NCBI GenBank assembly: GCA_016758905.1
Contig: JAEPQZ010000005.1
Span: forward strand, 744,001 to 808,000
Direction: 5' to 3'
Source: Umbelopsis isabellina
Lineage: Eukaryota; Mucoromycota; Umbelopsidomycetes; Umbelopsidales; Umbelopsidaceae
Length of the DNA: 64,000 nucleotides
Shown: positions 46,234 through 57,949 of the stretch, one piece after another
Position numbering within the stretch: position 1 is the first letter of the stretch
Layout of the letters: every line of letters starts with the position of its first letter
Program-made: the position numbers and the translations under genes
The notes under the pieces: model-generated
The model's database searches: none
What the model was told of the DNA's origin: nothing
The model's input: the letters and a program-made list of their open reading frames with translations, nothing else

Positions 46234-48555
46234 ATGACTTCGATTCTGTCGGTTACATTAGAGTTGCAACAGCAGTTACTCGAAAACGTCTCAACCGCAC
46301 CTCTACCTCTTTATATAGAATGTTTAGAAAACTGTGCCAAGCAAGTCATTGGTGATGCTGGTTTGCGCGAGGAGCTCGGTGGCCGCAAAGCATTCTGGCA
46401 GCAGTCATGTCAATGCATTGATAGTCTGAGAGACGAATTGGCTCAAGACCAAGACGATGAAACAGTGCGGCAAACTTTGATAGCTACCGTTCGACTGGTG
46501 CGAAATATAGTAGCTAATGATATCAATAATCAAGCCAACGCCGTGTAAGACATCGTGATTATATATAGACTTTCTGAAGCTTCTGCCTAATCCCAACGCC
46601 ACTAGATCAAGTGGTATCTCCAATAATATCGAAAACATGTTGGCATGGTGCTTATTAGAAAATATACCCGAGAGTAAGCACATACGGGCTGGTCACAATA
46701 CATTCTTGAACTATTGTGTTGAATATTATACATTGCCAACAGATCGACCAATCACACAAATGGGAGTACAAGCTCTTTGTAATATGTTGACTGGCAACTC
46801 TAAGCAGCAAAATATATTGTGGACGGTGTGGATGAAAGACTCTGGCTACTCTGCATTATTCGCGTATGTAATTGCTCTTTGTTTGGCATGATACACATTG
46901 ACCCGCGATTGACGCGAATTATCATTTTAGAAAATTGCTATCTACTAGCGACCAAATTACACTTATGAGCACCCTTGTATTAATTTTCAACTGCATACGA
47001 AACGATCGCGAGAGAAGGTACAAGATTTGTTTAATTTTAGCATGTTGTCAAACAACAGTAAATTGACAAGTTATCGCAATATTCTAGCTCAATGTTGGTA
47101 GAAACTCAAACGGGCAAGATGATCCTCAAGTGCTTATTAAAAAACGCAGAATTAGTGTTGGAGGATGAAAAAACCCAAAATTTCGAATTAATGTAAGCCC
47201 TCTATAAGCACAGACGAACATTGTTTAGATCAAATGTGTAGACCAAAGCTGAGACTTTACTAATACTGGATTGTGCTTTTATTCTCCACAAATTAGCTTT
47301 GCCATCTTTGAGCAAGTTGTTAACAATGGACTTTTCTCAAAAGCTTTTGCAAGTTTTGCATCAAAGGAAGGGTAAGTTAATGATGCAATGCCTTGTTGAG
47401 ACAAGACGATTGATAGCTAATACTTCGACAGTCTGGCCATATCAAGTAATCAAACTATCCTATTAAAAATGTATGATTCCGCAATACACCGACAGCAATC
47501 GCACATAAATCTCAATGCGGCGGATGAAAGGTTACTCGTCGACTCCTTGAAAACCACTTGCAATCAAGCTGTAGATGCCCTTTCTAAGCTTCCTGAGGTG
47601 GCATCATCTGCACTTGGGTCGTCTGACTCAAACGCGGAGGCGAGCAGCATGACAGAGTCAGGTGGCTCGGCAGAAGATCAACGTAACGTGCGAATGACTG
47701 TGGAGGATACTGCTAATGCATATACGGGGGTCATTCTGCTTCTGCAGACAATTGGTACCATGATAGTAGAAGGTCAATGCAGTTCAGAGGTTAAACAAGA
47801 GATTGCTAATGGCGGTTGTTTAAAAGCTTGTTTGGGTAAGTGGATTATAGAATATTCTACGTAGTTGTGCGGGGGGATTTTGCGTAGTTGTGCGGGGGCC
47901 GTGGTGGCGGGGGGGGGACTTGTAGGTAGGTCATAGCGACTGATTGAGAGGCAAGTAACTCAATCAATGTCATCAAATGTAGACTTATTAGCACAAGCTG
48001 AAAGAAAAATCCCACGTATCACCAAATCAACGGAAGCGATGGTGAGCGATACGGACACGAGCAAGGGTACGGTCGGGTTCATGTATATCAAACGAGACAT
48101 TGTACGACTGGTTGGGGCGTTAGCGTATCAAGATCGACAAATGCAGGACAAGGTAAGAGTGAGAGAAAATGCCATTATTCATAGTAATTGTTACTAAGAA
48201 GGTGTTGCCAACTTTATCCAAAAAAATTGTACCCAATCCGGATTAGGTCCGTGAGCTTGGAGGAATTGGACTTGTACTTAGCCAGTGTAATATCGATGAT
48301 GCCAATCCATGTAAGTGGTTTCATCCGTTGGCTTCTGAACTTTTCCTTGTTTGGTACGTGATCACTGAATGCATTATTGTAGATGTGAAAGAATACGCTA
48401 TAGTGGCCGTGCGCAACTTGCTCGATAAAAATAGTGAGAACCAAGCGATTGTTGAGCAGTTGAGTCCACAGGACGCAGTACCTCATCCAGTATTAGAGGA
48501 AATTGGCGTAACCACCGAGTTGCGTGATGGAAAAGTTAATGTTCGAAAGCCATAA
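46234..48555 (+). CDS. ATXN10: Ataxin-10 homologue (CTR86 family), armadillo-like
   Basis: Nine exons: 46234-46544, 46606-46863, 46931-47017, 47088-47192, 47297-47371, 47432-47835, 47983-48152, 48247-48310 and 48383-48555; 548 aa, near the usual length. Helical armadillo-type repeats fill the protein (for example TLIATVRLVRNIVAND and GVQALCNMLTGNSKQQN). The C-terminal ataxin-10 domain is clear: FMYIKRDIVRLVGALAYQD, then VRELGGIGLVLSQCNIDDAN, and EYAIVAVRNLLDKNSENQ. The family is cytoplasmic and linked to cytokinesis and cell survival; the yeast homologue is Ctr86. The ATG at 46234 is the first in a good context after an A-tract. Intron 6 contains a G-rich duplicated sequence unlike the rest of the gene. 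Confidence 0.9.
47860..47928 (+). repeat. G-rich direct repeat in ataxin-10 intron 6
   Basis: CGTAGTTGTGCGGGGG occurs twice (from 47860 and from 47883), followed by GGCCGTGGTGGCG and a run of nine or ten G. Several G runs lie within 60 nt, enough for a G-quadruplex on the transcribed RNA. The surrounding DNA is AT-rich, so the composition is sharply anomalous. Confidence 0.7.
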
Positions 48556-48708
48556 GACTTGTCGCGCGCATGTGTGCTTGCAGCGGGTTTTTTGGGGGAA
48601 ACGCTTGGGGACATTTTTCGTTTCGTTTCGTGTGGCGAATAAAAAATTATAAACCCCCATTTTGCCATAAAAAAATGACCAACACTATCCTTTTTAACTT
48701 TAATCAAC

Positions 48709-51095
48709 ATGGCTGCCCCTCCATCCATGGTAACTCTGCCTCAATTCACTGTTCCAGCACCTGGAGCCGTTAAGAAGGATGGAGAAACTGTTCCTCGCAG
48801 ACACTTCAAGTTTGCCGACAGACTGCTCGACCATCCCGACAATGTCACTACCATGTGGGACGTGTTCCTGCATGGTAACAAAATAAGTGGAGGTAAAGAC
48901 CTCATTGCAAATATGACAATTGGCATGTGCTTTTTCACTGACACTCTCTTTCTATTGCAAAGACAATGACTTTTTAGGTGTTCGGCGAATGGAGAACGGT
49001 GAACCCAAAGAGTACATTTGGGAGTCCTCCAACAGCGTGAGACGTAGAGTCGAGAACTATGCCAAGGGCTTAAGTAAGCTCGGCCTTGGTCGTCAAGAGG
49101 CCCTTGGTGTCTATGGCGTAAACCGTCCTGAATGGGTAATGAAAATTCAGCTTACTTCTGTTACACACGCCTCCAAGCCTTTCTAATATGCCCCATTTTG
49201 CTAGACTATGACTGAGCAAGCCTGTTACCGCCAAGCATTCATCATTGTTGCTTTGTATGACACTCTTGGTGAAGAAGCAATTGAATACATTGTTAACCAA
49301 ACCGAGATGAAATATATCGTCGCCACGGCCGACAAAGTCAAGCATTTGATCAACTTGAAAAGTATCCTTCCCTCAATTTCCCACATTATTGTAATGGACG
49401 AAACTTATGATAAGACTTTGGACGCTGCCGCTTCTGAAGTTGGTGTTGCCATCCAAACTTTCAAAGATGTTGAAAAGCTTGGTGAAGATGTTACCGAGGA
49501 GACTGAATTGCCCAAACCTGAAGATATTGCAACAATTTGTTATACAAGGTGACTATACCTTTCGTAGCCAAGTTATAGGCCAAAATTTTTGTTCTCCCGG
49601 TGTAGATTTACTGATAACCAAACTCAATTTTACTCCCGATTTTGAAATGTAGTGGAACCACTGGTGCTCCCAAAGGTGCTGTTTTGACTCAGGCACAATC
49701 CGTTGCTGTTATTTACAGTATCGTCGCTGTGGGCAGCGCAGACACTTTTGCCAAGGTCGATCATACTGATTGCTATGTCTCATACTTGCCTCTGGCTCAC
49801 GTGTTCGAGCGTGCTGCGCAAGGTTTGTTCGTATATAATGGTGCTAGCATCGGTTATTACCAGGTATGTGGATTGAATCGGGAAAATGAGACACGTACAA
49901 AATGTTCTTGTTGAGTGTTTGACGCTAATGTATTTGGTGTTCAGGGCAATACTGCAACGCTTTTGGATGATATCATCGAATTGAAACCTACTGTCTTCTG
50001 CTCTGTTCCCCGTTTGTTCAACCGCATTTATGACAAGGTCCTTTCTGGTGTCAAGGCTAAGGGTGGTATTGCCGCTACTTTGTTCTTCACTGCTTTCAAC
50101 AGCAAGAAAGCCAACCTCAAGACCACTACCAAGCATTGGCTCTGGGATCGACTTGTGTTTGGCCAGGTAAGGCGAAATCTGCTAACCCCGCGTCAAATCA
50201 CTATAAAATAAAATTTCTAACGCCATTGGCCTATCAGATTCGACAACGTTTGGGAGGCAGGATTCGTTTCATATTGAGTGGCAGTGCTCCTGTGTCTCCT
50301 GATGTCATTGATTTCATGAGAATCTGCTTCTCTGCAGATGTGTATGAAGGATATGGTCAGACTGAAAATTTCTGTGGTAGCTGCTTGACTGTTAGCAAGG
50401 ACAATACCACCGGCGTTGTGGGTATTCCATTCCCTTGTTCCGAGATTAAGTTGGTCGACGTTCCAGATATGGAATACACTTCAAACGATCAACCTTTCCC
50501 TCGCGGTGAGATTTGCATTCGTGGTAACTCAGTCATGCGCGAGTACTACAAGAACCCTGAAAAAACTGCGGAAACTCTTGATGAAGACGGTTGGTTACAT
50601 ACTGGTGATATTGGTCTTTTCGATGAATGCGGTCGTTTGTCTATCATTGATCGACTCAAGAACATCTTCAAACTCTCTCAGGGTGAATACATTGCTCCCG
50701 AAAAGATTGAAGGTGTCTATCAAAAGCATGAGTTGGTCGCACAAGCTTTCGTTTATGGCGATTCTCTCCAATCATCTTTGGTCGGCATCATCCATCCTGA
50801 TAAGGATGAATTGACCAAGTGGGCTCAGTCAAAGCCAGAGTTTGCTGACAAGTCATTCGAAGACTTGTGCGCTGATGCTGAGGTCAACAAGCAACTCTTG
50901 AGTGCTTTGACCGCATATGGCAAGAGCAATGATCTTAAGGGTTTCGAGCAAGTCAAGAAGATCTTCGTGACCCCAGAAGAATTCACGGTTGAGAATGATC
51001 TCTTAACGCCAACATTCAAGCTCAAGCGTGAGATTGCCAAGAAGAAGTTTGCAAAGGAAATCGATGCCATGTATGCAGGCAGAACTTTCAACTAA
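48709..51095 (+). CDS. FAA1: Long-chain fatty acid-CoA ligase
   Basis: Six exons: 48709-48892, 48963-49135, 49205-49548, 49653-49863, 49945-50166 and 50238-51095; 663 aa. The AMP-binding enzyme motifs are present: YTSGTTGAPKGAVLT (P-loop, across intron 3), YLPLAHVFER, YEGYGQTENF, GDIGLFDECGRLSIIDR (hinge/fatty-acid signature) and KLSQGEYIAPEKIE. It activates long-chain fatty acids with ATP and CoA for lipid synthesis or oxidation. No N-terminal targeting signal or peroxisomal C-terminal tripeptide is clear (the end is GRTFN), so a cytosolic/ER or lipid-droplet site is likeliest. Strong codon bias suggests high expression. Confidence 0.95.
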
Positions 51096-51717
51096 TTTCG
51101 TTAATTTTTTTCGTGTTTTCGGTATCTTTCACCCCCTTTTTGTCGAAAATCCCCATCATTATATCTCAATTTCAACGAATCCTACCAGTGTCATTTTGAT
51201 TTCTTCTTTCTCTCTCTTTTTTTTTCTCTATGGTTTAGTTCATAATAACAAGTTCGAAGTTATGATATTTGGGGTGTCCCATTTCTTACAGTCGTATTTT
51301 ATTGATAGCCCGCTGCGCCATTGATCGACATGGACAAGATGTATTGCATGTTAGGCACACATTCACGTATAAGATAAGAAATAGGATGAATCTTTTTTAT
51401 TTATTCTATAGTGATGGACTTGCGCATGTCTGATAACTGAGGAGGAAAAAGACAATGGGCTAAATTTTTCTCTTTTTTTCATTTTTGTAAGAAAAAGTGG
51501 AAAGAAGAAAAGGCGGGACTTGTATTGCCCTCTATGGCTATGGTATAATGGCTATGAATACACGAAAGTTTTAAGAAGGTTAAAGAAGGGAAGGAAAAAT
51601 CAAAAGACGGTTGAAGGAAAAAGGTCAAAAGCCGACATTAAGGCGAACAAGAGCAAACAGCAAATAAAGAAAATGAAAGAAAAAAATAAATCTGGGCGAA
51701 GCGATGCCGTTTTACGT
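51096..51717. other. Convergent 3' spacer
   Basis: 622 bp between the acyl-CoA ligase and the transporter. It has long pyrimidine and then purine-rich tracts (51560-51700 is A/G-rich on the plus strand), with only a chance Lys-rich frame. Confidence 0.5.
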
Positions 51718-53204
51718 TTATCGCTGGGTCTTTACACTGATCATCTCGTCGGGAGACACAGATGTTCCCAATAATGAGTCGTTCGATAACGACGACTTGT
51801 CCCTCTTTGCTTTCTCTGCCATTTCAACATTCCTATAGGTCACAAAAATACACGTCAGTCAAGGGTTTTTCCTTTTTCATTTGTTCATACCACCAGAGTA
51901 TGTACTTACGTATACCAACCACCACCGATTAAAGTTAATAAGATACCAGCAGCATTAGTTATGGTGATATTCAACTTGAAGATGATAACAGCAAGAATAA
52001 TTGAAAGGACTTGCTTGACGTTGCCTATGGACGAAATAAAGTCAATAAACCTTATGATCTACTTTGGTTTGAGAAATATTGACATTCTTACCAGCCACAG
52101 TCATGGTCAAGGCACTTGTTTTCTTGTTGGCGGTGAAAGATACCACGTTTAAGAAGAAAGCAATAATGCCGTTGGCGAAAAGAGCAAATGCCAAACTCCA
52201 GGAGAAACTAGTGGTCACAAAAGCTTTCACCTGTGACATTTCACCGGTAACATAAGAATAAACGAGAGTTTGACAAAAAGCCAAAGGTGACATGCGCAAC
52301 AACAAGTCAAGTGGGTGAAGCTTAAGACGACCCACTTGAACTCGGTTGGTAACTACAGTCTTGATGGCAGCAAGAACGGTGCCGAGCACAGTCAAAAAAA
52401 AGCCCATGGCAGTATAATCATAATCTCCAAAAGTTGCGAACGCTACACCAGCCACCACCTATGTCAAACGTGGTAAGTAACTATAGATGCACAAAATTTT
52501 GAGACCCACCACAAAAAGTAAATAAAAGACTTACTGGTAACAAGGAGAGATAAGTCATGCCGGAATATGACTTTTGCAAGAAACCGACAGACAAGATGAT
52601 GGTGAAGACGGGGGTCATAGCACGAACGACTTGGTGAAACTATTCAGGGAAAAAAAACCATGAGCGCATTGTTATGGTTTACGATGAATACAGGAAAATG
52701 GTTATACTTACAGGTACAGTCACCAAATTCCTATATGATGTTCATAAAATAGAGAATACTCGTTAGTCGTTTGTATTGGAGAGGTTTTGATTTTTTCTAC
52801 TAAGGCACCGGGAATTGGTCTCCGCCCCGACTCATTATCTATTGGCTGTTCTCTAATTTTCTATGAAATCGATCTGCAAACACTTACAAAGACACGTTGC
52901 TGATAGCAATATTGATGGTGTACAGAACCGAGAACATCAGCATAACCATGTTTTCTCGTTCGCCCAACTTGGCCGGAGTGAAGATGCCCCAGCTCCAAAG
53001 CAAGTATGAGCCGATAGCTCCACAAAGTGTATGAATGGCGGTTAGGGTCCAGGGAAAGGGGAATTGAAAGAGTGACAGAATGATTTTGTTGTAAAGAGTC
53101 AATGCCAAGTTGAGGATAAAGTAGAGCACGAGCCAAACCATGCCCGAGTCTAGCAACCGACTGGACGGTTGAGATGACCTTGAAGAGAATGGCAGACTCG
53201 ACAT
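51718..53204 (-). CDS. TPT-family (DMT superfamily) nucleotide-sugar/phosphate transporter
   Basis: Six exons: 53204-52888, 52730-52712, 52639-52535, 52458-52092, 52024-51910 and 51832-51718; 345 aa. About ten hydrophobic segments are seen. TPT-domain signatures are ILNLALTLYNKIIL, FPFPWTLTAIHTLCGAIGSY, PFHQVVRAMTPVFTIILS (split by microexon 2), TNRVQVGRLKLHPLDLL and a late motif of conserved Lys-Thr and Gly-Asn (KKTSALTMTVAGNVKQVL). The C-tail is hydrophilic and Ser-rich. Members of this SLC35/TPT group move nucleotide sugars or phosphorylated metabolites across Golgi or ER membranes; the substrate cannot be decided. Exon 2 is a 19-nt microexon encoding LNLVTVP with its neighbours, needed for frame. 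Confidence 0.9.
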
Positions 53205-53359
53205 TGAACTTTTTTACAAGATGATGAACGAGCAGAAACCAAAAAAAAAAACGGAAGAGTCCAGTGCTAAAAATTTTATATAAAAATAGATTCGCCTTCG
53301 AATCTCTTATTTTGGAAATCCGCTATAATATTAGTGTATACCATCCTATTTACTATGGA

Positions 53360-53893
53360 TCAAGTCCTTCTTTTTATATCAGAGTAGCTGTGACGCGATC
53401 GATGTTTATATGGGTTTTGAGTACTATTTGATCTGTTTTGTCTCCTTAATGATCGCAACTGTTCTTCTTGTAACTGATCATAGGATAGCTGTGGAGAGGA
53501 ATACCGTCGGCGACCAGATGTTCCAAACAAAGACCCAAAGATTCGGTTGTTTCTTCGCCCATAATATGGATCTCCCCAGCTTCTCATAGGTCCTCCACCA
53601 TAGATGTTACCAGCATATGGTGACCCTAGTCGGTTGTAGTCCATATAATATGACTGATCATAGTAGCCGTTATTATACATCCCACCTTGAGGGTATCCCA
53701 TCGGAGACCCGCCGTATGAGCTTTGCATATAACCCCTCGGAGGCCAGGATCCCCCCTGCCTGTACCCACTCGGGTAGTAATCATACATGTCTTTTTATTG
53801 CCAACGTGTTGACGTTTTGATTAGTATCATTCACTTATTATGTTCCATTTGTAAAGAAGTCTTTTTTGGAATACCTGAATAACCGTTTCCCAT
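53360..53893 (-). CDS. Small Tyr/Gly-rich low-complexity protein
   Basis: Two exons: 53893-53875 (MGNGYS) and 53790-53360; 149 aa. Residues 7-85 are rich in Tyr, Gly, Ser, Met and Pro, with GGxxGYPQGGMYNNGYYD-like runs. The C-terminal half is Arg-rich (SLFGTSGRRRYSS, QLRSLRRQNRSNS, KHRSRHSYSDIKRR). The N-terminus M-G-N-G-Y-S would suit N-myristoylation, but the short context does not prove it. I do not recognise a family. The composition suggests a disordered, possibly condensate-forming or RNA-binding protein. The joint of exon 1 to exon 2 uses G|GTATTC and AAAAAG|AC. An alternative start inside exon 2 (53788) would remove the possible myristoylation site. Confidence 0.6.
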
Positions 53894-55410
53894 TGCGATT
53901 GTTATTTCAATAAGATGCGTGGTTTATTTTTCTTTTATGTTGTTTGAAAGGAGAAAAGCGTTTTTTATTGAGAAAGAGCAATAAAAGAAGTAAAAAAGTT
54001 CAGAAAAAGAGGTCTGGACACTCCATTTGATCTTAGCTTTTGAATTGTTTTCAGTAAAATATGCTCAGCATTTTAACTGTGTCCACTGCCCAAATCAAGA
54101 AACTAAACTTTGCCAGAAAAAATGTTATGTTACTTGTATGGGGATTTTGAAGACATCTTTCTTACCAATTTACCCGTATAAGTCAACATTGATGATGTTA
54201 TGCTTGGCCATTGACTACACTAAACCCTTCTCAAATGACCAACATTATTTTTTAAAGATACCACATGGTCGGCTTATTTAACACTGTGCCGAGTAAAAGC
54301 ATATTGACTAGTGTTTGCTGATATCACGACGCAGTGTTTGTTATGGGCAAAGTAACTCAAACTCTAACTGCGCTTTTGCAACTGCACTGTACCTGTCTGT
54401 TAATATTCTGCCACTCATTGAATATATCTATAGTGAACCAAAAATGGCGGTGGTCAGTGTCACACTGCCCCAGTTGGCGCCAATTCCTAAGCTGTCTCTG
54501 TGGATAAACGTCAACATGAATGATGCATTCTCTTCCTTTTTTGTGTCTATCACGTTGGTGCATATGAGCGCATCTTATACCCTTGCTTTGGACAATGTAA
54601 CTTCGGATAATACACGAATGAGGTGGAAATATGCCGATGATCGCGCCTGCGCCCTTATTAACTCATTGTCCTTATCTGACAAGATCGTACTACGAACATG
54701 GTACAAGTTATATTTTGTAACACCTATACGTTACGCCAAATCTACCCGATTGCCATTTCCTACATTTCTTTTTTGAGCGTTGATCTTAGTGTAGTAAAAA
54801 CGTGTTGAAAAGAAGCCAGAACGCTGGTCGCATTAGTCGATCAAGTATCTGACTTTAAAAAGTCCATTAACGATGGGTTTTCAACTGTCAGCCAAATTAC
54901 TCCTATTGCTTTGTCCAGACATGGTAAATTTTTCTTCTTTTGATCGATTAACATAAATGTATTATTACCATGAAGTAAAGTACCCATGAATTTTATGCAT
55001 GCACCATTATTACACACATGCAGAGAGTAACTTTACGTTTGCGAGCTGCATTAGCATTTTTTCATAGTGATATTGCAAATACTCCTAGAACAAGGAGCGA
55101 TAACTTCATATAAAGCACATTATCGTGTACCCAAGATGCTAACCACTAATGAGCATTGAGCATTGATATGATAACCGCATAGTCTTCTCACATCGTATGA
55201 TTATATTTGTTACGCCAAGTTCAATGTATTTTATTAGCATCATAAATCAAGCGACTGCATTATGCATTGAGCTAAGTCATCTGAACCATTTTGGATATTT
55301 ACAATTGAGCATATAACTTCAACATATTGAGCAATAACGTATTATTTGTGGCGGTTCTTTCAACATTCATCTTGGTTGTAGCAGAACACTCTCATCCAAA
55401 CTCGAGACGC
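53894..55410. other. Intergenic region without a supported gene
   Basis: 1.5 kb. The longest frame (54315-54776, 153 codons, plus) shows no family motif and no splice structure. The rest is AT-rich with short chance frames. No RNA gene was recognised. Confidence 0.45.
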
Positions 55411-56210
55411 TTAAGCTGACAGAAAGAGAGTATTGGTTTGGCTGGTTGTAACTGATTGAATGTCATCATTATTCTCACTCAAATCATCTCTTTGAGCGAA
55501 TCTGTCAGGAAGTTCCACATGCAAATTTTGCGTATCTGTATACAAGTCCATTGGAGGATAGAATTTACTGTTCTCCATGCATGATGAAGGAAGTACTCGC
55601 CTAATTCCATTGAAACTAGGCAAGATTTCTAAAGGTATCAAATCCAAATTGCTTAGCAACCAAGTATATTTTATTGTTCTCTCACCTGTGACGGAACTGT
55701 CTGTTACAGATGCATCAATGTCAAAGAATGGTTCCGGTTTTTCTCCATATGAGAATGTGTTCTTGGACATTGAACTGGCACTAGATATTTGATTGCTGAG
55801 CTTTGTGGCTTTGTTGAGAAGCTGGTTTACTTGATGTAGTCTCTCAGCTTCAGAATCTTGATCGCTAACATGTTGGCACTTTTGTAATAGCGCAGCAGCG
55901 TGAAACTCATTGACTTTCTGCTCAAGTTTATTGCTTTGATATCTTGTTTGATGATCAACTGGGAAATTTTCCGTGATACCGGCTGCTCTCACCAATGAAT
56001 CGTGGATTACCACGTCTGGATACTCTACTCGTAAAGCTCTCTGAGTTCTCACTTTAAGTCTCTCTTATTAAAAATACCAGCTTCAAGAAAAAAAAGCCCT
56101 CAAATTGCCAACATAAATATTCTTTGGCGATTGAAGTAGACCTTTTGCGCTTGTTTATCCTTTGACCGTTTGAATCGCACATTTGTCTTTATTCCGCCGT
56201 TCCAGTTCAT
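55411..56210 (-). CDS. Conserved-looking fungal protein of unknown function (MNW-GG N-terminus)
   Basis: Two exons: 56210-56142 and 56061-55411; 239 aa. The second exon is a 217-codon open frame without its own ATG; a weak but usable donor (AAG|GTCTAC) and acceptor (AAGAG|AGA) join it to MNWNGGIKTNVRFKRSKDKQAQK. That start resembles the MNWTGG...RH...QK opening of uncharacterised Ascomycota proteins, which supports the exon. The middle part (NKLEQKVNEFHAAALLQKC... to LLNKATKLSNQIS) is helical, and the rest is Ser/Asp-rich and probably disordered. No enzymatic motif is visible. It is divergent from HEM12 across 246 bp. Confidence 0.5.
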
Positions 56211-56456
56211 GCCTACTCTAATGAAGGCAATGCCTATGAATTAAAAAGATTCAGACTCTTGTTTTTGCCATTTGAAATGCCTTATTGTAGATGATTTCTG
56301 TACTATTTTGACAGTTTGAATACGAGTTCAAAGTGCATTCATCGAGGATTTGACGATCCGCTTACACATTGAAAATTCAAACCTGCCAGCGGACACCCAA
56401 ATTTGTTTTCTTCAAGGGCCAAAAAGCATTGTCATTCACATTCAACCTTTTATAAC

Positions 56457-57761
56457 ATGGCTCATCAATTTCCACCTCTTAAGAATGACCTGTTGCTACG
56501 TGCAGCGAGAGGTAATTTACCTACTTTGGGAAACGTCGTTGTACCTAACCACGCTGTTCCTTTGTTAAAGTGATGTTTTCAATCTTATTTCAGGCGAGCA
56601 AGTCGAGCGTACCCCGATCTGGATCATGAGACAAGCAGGTCGCTATTTGCCAGGTATGAACGTTGACGCTACCAAATAATAAGGTTCAGCTTCAATAACA
56701 ATTGCGTTCTCTACAGAATTTCACGACATTCGCAAACACCACGGTTTCTTTGAAGTTTGTCGTACTCCCGAACTGGCTTGTGCTCTAACTCTTCAGCCAA
56801 TTGACCGATATGGCTCACTCCTTGATGCTTCTATCATCTTTTCTGATATTCTTGTTATTCCACAAGCTCTTGGATTAGAGGTCAAGATGGTAGAAGGCAG
56901 AGGTCCTGTTTTCACAGAGCCTTTGGAAACTCCAGATGATATGTCTAGACTTAAGGAGAAGATTGATGTAAACCAAGAGCTGGGCTATGTCTATGAAGCT
57001 ATCACTTTGACAAGAATGAAATTGGATGGAAGAGTGCCACTTTTAGGCTTTGTAGGTGCGCCATGGACGCTAATGGCATATATGATCGAAGGTGGCGGTA
57101 GCAAGACATTGCACAAAGCCAAGAGCTGGTTATGGAAATACCCTGAACAATCTCACCGCTTGTTACAGCGAATCACTGATGTCTCTGTTGCTTTCCTTGT
57201 CGGCCAAGTCAAGGCTGGTGCTCAGGTATGGCTAAATTTGAATATTAAGGCACAAACTATGATCCGCAATAACCATAATTTTTCCTTATTCAGATGTTGC
57301 AAGTTTTTGATTCTTGGGGAGGTGAACTCGGCCCAGAGGATTTCAAGCAGCATTCTCTACCTTACATTGCTCAAATCGCCTCACGCGTAAAAGAGCAACT
57401 AGATATTCTCGGCCTTGATATTGTTCCTATGACTATCTTCGCTAAAGGCTCTTGGTATGCCCTCGAAGACTTGTCATCCATTGGATATGATGTTGTTTCT
57501 CTAGACTGGACCATCGATCCTCAGTACGCTAGAAAGGTTACAAAGGATCGCGTTGTTCTCCAAGGTAACATGGATCCAACGTCATTATATGCTCCAGACG
57601 ACGCGATTAGAGAGATCGCCACTCGTATGGTTAAGGGTTTTGGCAAAGATGCAAAGTATATTGCCAACCTCGGTCATGGTATTCTCCCTACTGTTAATCC
57701 CGATTCTCTTAAAGTTTATTTGGAAACCGTGCAAAAAGTCTCAGAAGAGATCAGAAAGTAA
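56457..57761 (+). CDS. HEM12: Uroporphyrinogen decarboxylase
   Basis: Four exons: 56457-56511, 56594-56653, 56717-57225 and 57294-57761; 363 aa, the family length. [20 protein letters not shown] leads to the first signature [15 protein letters not shown] (anion-binding Arg residues). [12 protein letters not shown] carries the catalytic Asp. The second signature is [20 protein letters not shown], followed by [11 protein letters not shown] and NLGHGILP with the conserved His. It removes four carboxyl groups from uroporphyrinogen III to give coproporphyrinogen III, the fifth step of haem synthesis, in the cytosol. Intron 2 lies immediately after the first substrate-binding segment, and all joints restore the family sequence. 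Confidence 0.97.
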
Positions 57762-57869
57762 TAGACGTTTTATGCTTGCCTCCTTATTATTTCATCAGAT
57801 GTAATATCCCATTGTCTTCTTAAATACAAAATTGAAGTTTCAAACACTTTTTGGCTACAATTTGGGTAC

Positions 57870-57877
57870 CAGTCACG
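57870..57877 (+). promoter_or_regulatory. Homol-D-like element CAGTCACG
   Basis: Octamer 73-80 bp upstream of the RFC1 ATG (57950), in gene orientation. It lies in a compact 188-bp spacer behind HEM12. Confidence 0.45.
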
Positions 57878-57949
57878 CAAGTCGATCGTTGAAAATTCAG
57901 GCGTTCTGCTACGCGACGATTTGTTGAGACTTTGTGTTCGCGAGCGTGT

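Noticed and set aside
54315-54776. 153-codon plus-strand frame in the 53.9-55.4 kb gap
   Set aside because: No motif, no conserved splice junctions and AT-driven composition; chance is likelier.
55086-55135. ATAACTTCATATAAAGC, faintly like a loxP half-site
   Set aside because: One imperfect half-site only, no inverted partner or recombinase; coincidence.
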